A stretch of 64,000 nucleotides of DNA from Iris pallida (taxonomy: Eukaryota > Streptophyta > Magnoliopsida > Asparagales > Iridaceae). How positions within the stretch are numbered: position 1 is the first letter of the stretch; every line of letters begins with the position of its first letter. Below the pieces are notes generated by a model. That model searched no databases. It was not told the DNA's origin and saw only the letters and a list, made by a program, of their open reading frames with translations. The stretch covers positions 44,979,966 to 45,043,965 of the forward strand of contig JANAVB010005597.1 in assembly GCA_029216955.1 (NCBI GenBank), given 5' to 3'. The position numbers and the translations under genes were made by a program. Below are positions 55,814-64,000 of the stretch, piece by piece.

Positions 55814-57871
55814 TGTAGTGACCCGCTCCGCCCTAGCGGAACACCGATTCAAACGGCAAGTACAACGACTCAAATGAGCCGTCGACCCGAAGAGTTGCGT
55901 CTACCTGAGGAAGAATCGATGCAAGGCTTACATTGGCCCATCAAAGATGAATCCATACTTAGACTTTCAAAGGCGCGTTCGGAGTATCGCTCGGCCGATG
56001 CGAACATCGCTAAGGTGGGTGGCTCCGATGAACCCATCTTTGCTTAGCCTAGACACATAACAATATGGATACTATTGCTAGAATCGCTAGGCGTCAACAC
56101 CGCGTATGCTAATAAATAAATGACTCAACGCACCTAGCTAAGGGAATAATCCCATCTTGTATGCTTGTATAGAATATGGAAAAGAACATGGAAATTATGA
56201 GAACTCTCGCACCGCGCTCCACGCTCGTGCTAAGGCACAAGCTTACGTTTACGTCCCTTATACGTTCAAACAATAAAACAATGAATGGTTTACAACAATG
56301 AAACGAAAGACTATCGATATAGTCGTTCCGAGTAGAGTATAGCAACATTGAAAGGCCACGGGACCGATGGGTCGCCAAGGCGACTCCCGTACAGGAAGTT
56401 ACGAAATGTATAAATGAATGAATGAATAAGTGAATGAATGAATATGTGAATGAAATGAATCAATGAACAAAACGGACAAGTGAAAGAAAGAAAAGAAAAA
56501 AAATGAAGAAAAGATAAGAAAGAAAGGAATGGTTAGCGACAGGTGTGACGGGCACGTGTAATGGGGCTCGCTACCCGCGCTGCACGGACGCCAACCTGGT
56601 CGATAACGCATTATGGCTAAGGGTTAGCCTATGGCTCAAAGACAGCCGTTAAGTTAAAATGACAATAAAATACGAAATGGTCGTGGACGGCTCGTGCACG
56701 AGTGAAAAGGGATTCCAAGGGCAACGAACGACGTTTTCGTGGCCGGCCTAGGCGAAATCATGGCCTACGGGCGGACATAATGTGCAGGCTTGGGCACATA
56801 ACCAAATGTAGGGCCGGTTATTTAATAGTCTATCAAGGTGTACCAGCCATCACGCTTGATAGATGAGAATGCCACAGGGGAAAATGTCCAAAATGGCTGA
56901 CATGCCAGCGACCGGTGCATATAGATTTAAGTAGGCTTTGCTGGTGGCAATCTACGTACAAGTCCTTGTATTAAAATCAAAGTAGTCTAAGTTAACTGAA
57001 CAAAGCGCCTACTGAACGGGCTTGAAGTGTATCACACCAAATGATAAAGAGTACTTCATGCAATGAGTTAAAAGAAACGCCTACGACGCGCTAGAACCTG
57101 AGGCAGGGATACATCCTTGAACACTGAATGTTTAAAAAAATCACGTTAAGTTATTACATATGAATTGTTGACTAACTTGGTTTACTTTGGACAGGGAAGG
57201 CCGGACGGTAAGTATGGGTAAGACATGCATTTATTTCCATACGACACTTGAAATTGGCAACACGAGATAGGCTATAAAAGATGCCATAAAATTGATCCTA
57301 AGGAAAGATTAGAAAGACAATGAATGATAGAGATGCACAAAAGTAAATAGAATGTGTTTGGTAATGATAGCATTGTGGGCGAGCTAGCCTCCCCACCAGT
57401 GCATAACAATGTACTGATAACCCCACAGTCTGCTTACAGGAAGCAGGAAACGTCGGCGGGTGCGGAGCTTTCCTCGAACGTGCTAGGGCGCAAAGCTATC
57501 TCTGGAGCCTTGGAGCGTTTCAAGGAGCTGGAGCACCATATACAGGACATAATGTATCGGAACATCGCCATGAATCATTCCATCTTGTAAGCCACTTGGC
57601 ACGCCTTTTATGTTTCAGAGAGAGAGAGAGCTTGAGAGACTTGTAAACTTGGCCTAGCGCCACTTCTAAACTTCTTAAAAATCAATAAAGAGTTGGAATT
57701 CGCTTCTACTTGTGTTTATTTACTTTCCGCTGCAAATGGGGACACTCTGTGCGACTCTGTGGCCTAGAAAATCGGCCATTTCTGGAATTGGCCTTTCACG
57801 GGCGTAACCTAGGCCCGTGCGGCATCACGCCTTAGCGAGGACGATCGTTCCTGCGGGAGCGGGGCGTGACA
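55814..57871 (+). repeat. Element 2, 5' LTR
   Basis: 2058 bp. It holds a GAAT-rich tract (56415-56465), AATAAAG near 57684, and at the 3' end the hairpin CGTTCC-tgcg-GGAGCG preceded by a CACGGGC...GCCCGTG-type hairpin. Confidence 0.93.
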
Positions 57872-60800
57872 GATTGGTATCAGTGCACGGCTTTACGTCC
57901 TTAGACTTCATTTCGATTCTCTCAGTTTTGAAAGCTCGGTTGGAAACAAAAGAAGTGTACGCTCTCTCTCATTGTGCCTTGGGATGTTCCATACAATAAG
58001 TCTAATATTTTCAAAAGCTCGTACAAGTACTCGATTGAACGGGATCGATAGGCGATGGCCTTTGTGCTGAACCACAACGTACTTGAGATGGAAGGAACCG
58101 ATGCTAAGAGTTAGCAAAATACAAGACGTGCTTGAATAACCTTACGCTGACAATAGCGAATGAGTACACGAGACCGAAGTATAGTTCAAACGGGATGGTT
58201 ACGCACGCAGCCTTTTGGCTAAGTTGTGCCGAGTATCGCGTACCTAGACTCTATGGTGCAAACGAGTTGCGAGCGAGATTGACTATCGCTTGGACGAGAA
58301 TAAGGGAGACTTAGAACGTATGTTGATAGAGACGCTACTTGACCGGCGCTAAAGCGAGCACGAGAGATGGTTCTTAGACTTTGAGGAATGGACGAACGCG
58401 CGATGGAACACATCGATTGGGAATCGAATGATCTTTTAAGGATTTGTAGAATAACTTGACTCTGAGTGGTGTATGTGATAGCTTCGAAGAAGAAAAAGAG
58501 CGAGTGTCAATGACTAGTTGAATGGCTCAAACCCTGAGTGGTGTATGGACGTTATAGAAATTGTTCGAGCAAGACTAAAGGATTTACGAATAGAACGAGT
58601 ACGTCGGCAAGCGATGATATCGCGCAAGCCTTAGAATGAGTAACGCTTAGTTGGTTTCGACTTCGAAAGTCTCAAACGAGATATCGTTCGGACGAATTAA
58701 GAATGCGTAGTACGAATCATGAAACGAACGGAGGTCTTGGTCGAGGAAACATAGAAGATCGTGCGTGCGATTTTAAATTTAGTTGAATGGATTGAAACTT
58801 GAGTTAAGGTGAATTACTCATGGACGAGATCGGGAATAGCACGGTCGGAAGATAGCGTGCATAGGAAACATTGATTTGAAGATACGAGAATGACTAAGGA
58901 ATTGAAATTGATGTTGCTCGATGAAGAGTTAGCACGTGACAATGTGAATTGAGGAAATTAAGTTGCACGACTTGGAATTCGTTGCAAAAGGAAGATCGTC
59001 AGGTTATGTATATCATCGATGGTATTGAGGCGTATCAAAGATCGATGTACGATAACTCGGGGGTACTCTGATTCGATGAATGATGATCTTGTTAGAAGTT
59101 ATTGTTTTGAAGGATGCTATATTGGAAATGAATGTTTGGAATGAGGAAGGAAAGTGACTTGATTGTTCGATGATAACCACAAGGACAACGATCTTGTCTT
59201 GTGCGAGCGCAACTCCAGCCTCGCACATACGTCACGTCAGATTTGGGACGATTATTCCGCGTGAGCGTTGGCATGGTGATTCATGTCCAGCGGGAATGAT
59301 CGAACTCGAAATACCTTGACATGGCAATTTTGATCTTTTCGACTTGTGGTTTGAAGCGAAGGCGAATTTGAGGATTGATCGGACGTATAATAGACGGCGA
59401 AGTAAATTCGAGGATTGAATAGGCCCAATCCGTGTATTCGAAAAATGAGTAAGTCTAGACGCAACGCAAGAGTTACGTCCCGATGAGAATGATTATTCCG
59501 CGAGAATGTCGACATGGTGATTCATGTCCGCCGTGGATAATCTGACTTGCGTGAGATCGGGGCGTGACATATTGCAAGGCTAGACGACCTTGTGATCGAC
59601 TACGTGAATTGGATAGGTGAACTGTATCAAAACATACTTGAAGAGATAGACTACGATAATTGCTAGTGCGGACGCATGATTTTAACATATCGAGGATTTG
59701 GTTGAGGACAACCTATCATAGGATGACTTTCCTAAACGAGCTCGAACTTGGAACGGAGAATATGTTGATGCGAATAGGGTGAACGCTGCTTGATGTTTAG
59801 AAATTTGAGCGAAACGAACTTGGGTAGAAACTCCCGTACAAACGAACAAATGGTTTGACCATAGGATTTGGGGCGAGCGTCGTGCAACGACCTTGCACGA
59901 TGAGCGACGAACTTGACTTGTAACTATGACCTTGTGAGCTGACCTAGCGGATAGGCGGACGACCCTATGCCGAGGGATTGAACTTGTGCGATTGACCTTA
60001 CAGTATCATCCGGACGGACGATAGACTTGGGGCAGCAAGACTTAGAGTAGGATGAGGAACAGGGAGTGTGCGAGAACGACGATGAGATTGGCCCCAAACG
60101 AAGAAAATGATAGAAATGGATGATGTGCAAGTAAAGTTGGGATAACAAATTGAATTATTGATTGGAAGACGTACTTGATGATGGTACAATACTTGGTCTT
60201 GAATCGGACAGAAATTTCTTAGACTTGGTCGACCCCGCTAAGAAGAAATTGTATTGATTTCATTGACAAGAGCGCTTGAGAAGCGAATCAAATAATCTCG
60301 AGGACCGAGATAAATGATATGTGATGCACACATGAGTTCGATTTTAAATCGAAGTTAGCAAACGATCGGCAAATCAAAACTATCACGAGTAGCTTGTCCG
60401 ACTTCGCTAATCGCTAAGCTTGGTTGAAATGTACATATTCGGGGGACGCCTTGAATATGTGCACGATCCAAACTCAGCGATATGATAAACTCGAATGCAG
60501 CTGCAAGTGGGTGTTGCGATGCGCATGAATGAATGAGTGAGTTAACCTCAACCTACGACTCTCGTATTTGACAAATTACAATGCACCCCGTGCGACCGTT
60601 TCAGTCCCATGATACGTCGAAATAGCAACCAGTCGAAGAAACACGACAATTGAATAAGCACCATCAACTCTGAAATGAATGAAAAACCATTCAATAAAAT
60701 CGACCAAACGTATGCAACACGGAACTTGAAAAGGTATCGAGTATAGTTCGGTGCCATAGAACGATAGAGCCGTTCGATAGGGATTGTCTAAAAAATACGA

Positions 60801-60879
60801 CGATGCGAGTTAAGGAAATAGTAGGATGACCCGCACTCAGAAAGTCTCGAGGACGAGACTTGTTTTGAGTGGTGTATTA
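57872..60879 (+). other. Element 2 internal region, non-coding
   Basis: No protein family recognised. It contains the conserved post-primer block (57981-58007), CTGAGTGGTGTATG at 58462-58475 and 58534-58547, an LTR-end-like hairpin block at 59197-59232, two CATGGTGATTCATG motifs (59272 and 59514) and GATCGGGGCGTGACA at 59557-59571, which mimics the LTR terminus. Confidence 0.7.
57875..57886 (+). promoter_or_regulatory. Primer binding site of element 2
   Basis: TGGTATCAGTGC differs by one base from the tRNA-iMet complement TGGTATCAGAGC found in the other elements here. Confidence 0.8.
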
Positions 60880-62925
60880 TGTAGTGACCCGCTCCGCCCT
60901 AGCGGAACGCCGATTCAAACGGCAAGTGCAACGACTCAAATGAGCCGTCGACCCGAAGAGTTGCGTCGACCTGAGGAAGAATCGATGCAAGGCTTACATT
61001 GGCCCATCAAAGATGAATCCAGACTTAGACTTTCAAAGGCGCTCTCGGAGTATCGCTCGGCCGATGCAAACATCGCTAAGGTGGGTGGCTCTGATGAACC
61101 CGTCTTTGCTTAGCCTAGACACATAACAATACGGACACTATTGCTAGAATCGCTAGGCGTCAACACCGCGCATGCTAATAAATGAATGACTCAACGCACC
61201 TAGCTAAGGGAATAATCCCATCTTGTATGCTTGTATAGAATATGGAAAAGAACATGGAAATTATGAGAACTCTCGCACCGAACTCCACGCTCGTACTAAG
61301 GCACAAGCTTACGTTTACGTCCCTTATGCGTTCAAACAATGAAACAATGAATGGTTTACAACAATAAAACGGAAGACTATTGATATAGTCGTTCCGAGTA
61401 GAGTATAGCAACATTGAAAGGCCACAGGACCGATGGGTCGCCAAGGCGACTCCCGCACAGGGAGTTGCGAAATGTATAAATAAATGAATGAATGAATGAA
61501 TATGTGAATGAAATGAATCAATGAACAAAACGGACAAGTGAAAGAAAGAAAAGAAAAAAATGAAGAAAAGATAAGAAAGAAAGGAATGGTTAGCGACAGG
61601 TGTGACGGGCACGTGCAACGGGGCTCGCTACTCGCGCTGTACGGACGCCAACCTGGTCGATAACGCATTATGGCTAAGGGTTAGCCTATGGCTCAAAGAC
61701 AGCCTTTAAGTTAAAATGACAATAAAATACGAAATGGTCGTGGACGGCTCGTGCACGAGTGAAAAGGGATTCCAAGGGCAACGAACGACGTTTTTGTGGC
61801 CGGCCTAGGCGGAATCATGGCCTACGGGCGGACAGAATGTGCGGGCTTGGGCACATAACCAAACGTAGGGCCGGTTATTCAATAGTCTATCAAGGTGTAC
61901 CAGCCATCACGCTTGATAGATGAGAATGCCACAGGGGAAAATGTCCAAAATGCTGACATGCCAGCGACCGGTGCATATAGATTTAAGTGGGCTTTGCTGG
62001 TGGCAATCCACGTGCAAGTCCTTGCATTAAAATTAAAGTAGTCTAAGTTAACTGAACAAAGCGCCTACTGAACGGGCTTGAAGTGTATCACACCAAATGA
62101 AAAAGAGTACTTCATGCAATGAGTTAAAAGAAACGCCTACGACGTGCTAGAACCTGAGGCAGGGACACGCCCTTGAACACTGAATGTTTACAAAAATTAT
62201 GTTAAGTTATTATATATGAATTGTTGACTAACTTGGTTTACTTTGGACAGGGAAGGCCGGACGGTAAGTATGGGTAAGACATGCATTTATTTCCATACGA
62301 CACTTGAAATTGGCAACACGAGATAGGCTATGAAAGATGCCATGAAATTGATCCTAAGAAAAGATTAGAAAGACAATGAATGATAGAGATGCACAAAAGT
62401 AAATAGAACGTGTTTGGTAATGATAGCATTGTGGGCGAGCTAGCCTCCCCACCAGTGCATAACAATGTACTGATAATCCCACAGTCTGCTTGCAGGAAGC
62501 AGGAAACGTCGGCGGGTGCGGAGCTTTTCTCGAACGTGCTAAGGCGCAGAGCTATCTCTGGAGCCTTGGAGCGTTGCAAGGAGCTGGAGCACCATATACA
62601 GGACATAATATATCGGAACATTGCCATGAATCATTCCATCTTGTAAGCCACTTGGCTCGCCTTTTATGTTTCAGAGAGAGAGAGCTTAAGAGACTTGTAA
62701 ACTCGGCCTAGCGCCGCTTGTAAACTTCTTGAAAATCAATAAAGAGTTGGAATTTGCTTCTACTTGTGTTTATTTACTTTCCACTACAAATAGGGACACT
62801 CTGTGCGACTCTGTGGCCTAGCAAATCGACCGTTTATGGACTTGGCCTTGCACGGGCGCAACCTAGGTCCGTGCGGCATCACGCCTTAGCGAGGACGATC
62901 GCTCCTGCGGGAGCGGGGCGTGACA
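60880..62925 (+). repeat. Element 2, 3' LTR
   Basis: 2046 bp, matching 55814-57871 with scattered substitutions and small indels. Confidence 0.93.
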
Positions 62926-62930
62926 CAATA

Positions 62931-63370
62931 GAATAATAAAACTTGAGTTTCTCCATGAAGCAAGTTGCACTTGCCTACGGTGGTGCTCGGCAGAGAAAGA
63001 ATAAGGAAGAAGAAAAGAAGTAGTAAATGAGTAATGAATGAGGAGAGAGAATGGTTGTTGGGTTAATAAATGAAGGATGGTGGTAGGTAGGGTTTTGCAT
63101 ATCAACCCAAACCGAGCCCAACCAAGCCGAACCCAACCAAACCCAATACAGGCCAAGGCCAGGATAAATCACATGAACCAGGAAATACTAACTAACCCAT
63201 GCCAATGCAAAACCCAAGACTAGCCAGTTAAGACCAGTCGAACCAGGATGAACCCAAAATAAACCAAGGCAAGATTAAACCAGGATCAAGCTAAGCAAGA
63301 CAAGTCTAATTATGGGACAGAATTCTGTACACGTACACCAAAATACGTAATATGAACTACGGGCGTTACA
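62931..63370 (-). other. Remainder of the nested host elements (likely LTR X)
   Basis: The minus strand reads TGTAACGCCCGTAG at 63370, then a pyrimidine-rich leader-like region (63075-63000). It is probably the U3/R part of LTR X. The junction with element Y is not visible; an AGCAA at 62959-62963 repeats the pentamer at 50127-50131 but is not preceded by an LTR end. Confidence 0.5.
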
Positions 63371-64000
63371 CGGTTTGACACCATTTTTGTGTCCAACTTA
63401 GACACGGGGACACAGCACGAGGGCTGCCATGCATCCCCTGCTACCTTGTGTCTTAATCTCGCTGGATATGACACTTCGACACACGAATTTTAGTGTGGAG
63501 GTGTGGGCCACGACTGTCAGGGTGTCCCTAAAGTTTGGGGTGATTTGGTTCACTATTCGAGGAGTTATTCCTCTCACAGAGGGTTGTACTGACACACACA
63601 CATACACGCGAATACCCCTCTGATATGGGGCTCGTACTCGAATACGACACGTTGTGGACACGTTCTAACTAGACACACACGTAGCACAATATCCCTAATA
63701 CCCTCTGACACGACCACGTCATATGAGGTTCGATACACGTATCCCTCTTGGATCGGACACACACCGCACACACACACCCTGTGCACAATTTCTACACCCT
63801 GTTTGACACACTTTGACACCTCTAGACACGACCCTTGGACACACTGTGGACACTGATAGGTTGACACATTTGTACCCACGTTAGACACATGTTGACACTC
63901 GACATTTGTGTATACACACACTAATATCACTTTACACACACTACCTATGTTACACTTGACACAGTTTGGATTTTGGAGTTTTTTTCTGCAGCCACTTGCC
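63371..64000 (+). repeat. Repeat R, copy 2, right part
   Basis: Continues copy 2 and matches 45805-46432, including the GACAC cluster. It runs off the window. Confidence 0.75.

Larger units (their letters stand above)
55814..62925 (+). mobile_element. Non-autonomous LTR retrotransposon, element 2
   Basis: Complete: 5' LTR 55814-57871, internal 57872-60879, 3' LTR 60880-62925, flanked by CAATA (55809-55813 and 62926-62930). LTRs begin TGTAGTGACCCGC and end GGGGCGTGACA. The 3.0 kb internal region codes for nothing recognisable. The LTR 3' end, primer-site neighbourhood and internal motifs are close to the element at 20855-27800, which marks them as sister families. Confidence 0.93.
48583..63370 (-). 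mobile_element. Single gypsy-type LTR (X) interrupted by later insertions
   Basis: Starts TGTAACGCCCC and ends GGGCGTTACA, inside repeat R, with near-matching flanks CGTTT (48578-48582) and CGGTT (63371-63375). No second LTR copy or internal coding region is present, so it reads best as a solo LTR later broken by nested elements. Own sequence: 48583-50131 and part of 62931-63370. Orientation is inferred from the leader-like pyrimidine-rich sequence at 63000-63080 on the minus strand. Confidence 0.6.

Noticed and set aside
62959..62963. AGCAA as the right TSD of element Y
   Set aside because: Same pentamer as 50127-50131, but it is not preceded by an LTR end; five bases can match by chance.

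Overview
The window is nuclear DNA of a flowering plant. It holds Ty1/copia and Ty3/gypsy-type LTR retrotransposons, Mutator-like (MULE), hAT, PIF/Harbinger and Helitron DNA elements, spliceosomal introns, a plant-specific PMD-domain gene and a PR-1 gene. The species cannot be told from the sequence. It is almost entirely a stack of nested mobile elements. No intact ordinary host gene was found; the only host-type genes are a broken PR-1 gene and a captured lectin-receptor-kinase fragment.

Layout. 1-10248: 3' end of a copia element (RNase H, a hairpin-rich 3' untranslated region, 3' LTR), split by a 7.9 kb non-autonomous LTR element (1172-9050, TSD CGCAA). 11038-12532: PR-1 pseudogene on the minus strand, broken by a frameshift and a 1 kb hAT element (TSD ATTGTACG). 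13131-13616: PIF-like MITE. 14554-19151: AT-rich Helitron with internal tandem arrays. 19152-33012: a large MULE carrying a PMD-domain gene (plus) convergent with its transposase (minus); the PMD gene is split by a second non-autonomous LTR element (20855-27800, TSD AGTTC). 33720-39440: full-length copia element on the minus strand with an intact pol frame and a damaged gag. 39441-44670: microsatellites, a tRNA-derived SINE, and a three-deep nest (hAT-like > Pack-MULE > PIF). 44853-48582 and 63371-64000: two copies of a GACAC-rich repeat. The second copy is split by a single gypsy-type LTR (48583-63370), which is itself split by another gypsy-type element (LTR 50132-53631), which holds a third non-autonomous LTR element (55814-62925, TSD CAATA).

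Relations. The three non-autonomous LTR elements encode no gag-pol. They share the tRNA-iMet primer site, a two-hairpin block at the LTR 3' end, a conserved block about 110-125 nt after the LTR, and an unusual non-polypurine sequence before the 3' LTR that recurs inside the elements. They look like sister families using the same outside machinery. The MULE looks like a two-gene element whose transposase and passenger PMD gene are both now broken. Nesting gives relative ages: copia before its insert; PR-1 before its hAT; MULE before its retroelement; the GACAC repeat before the 48583 LTR, before the 50132 element, before the 55814 element.
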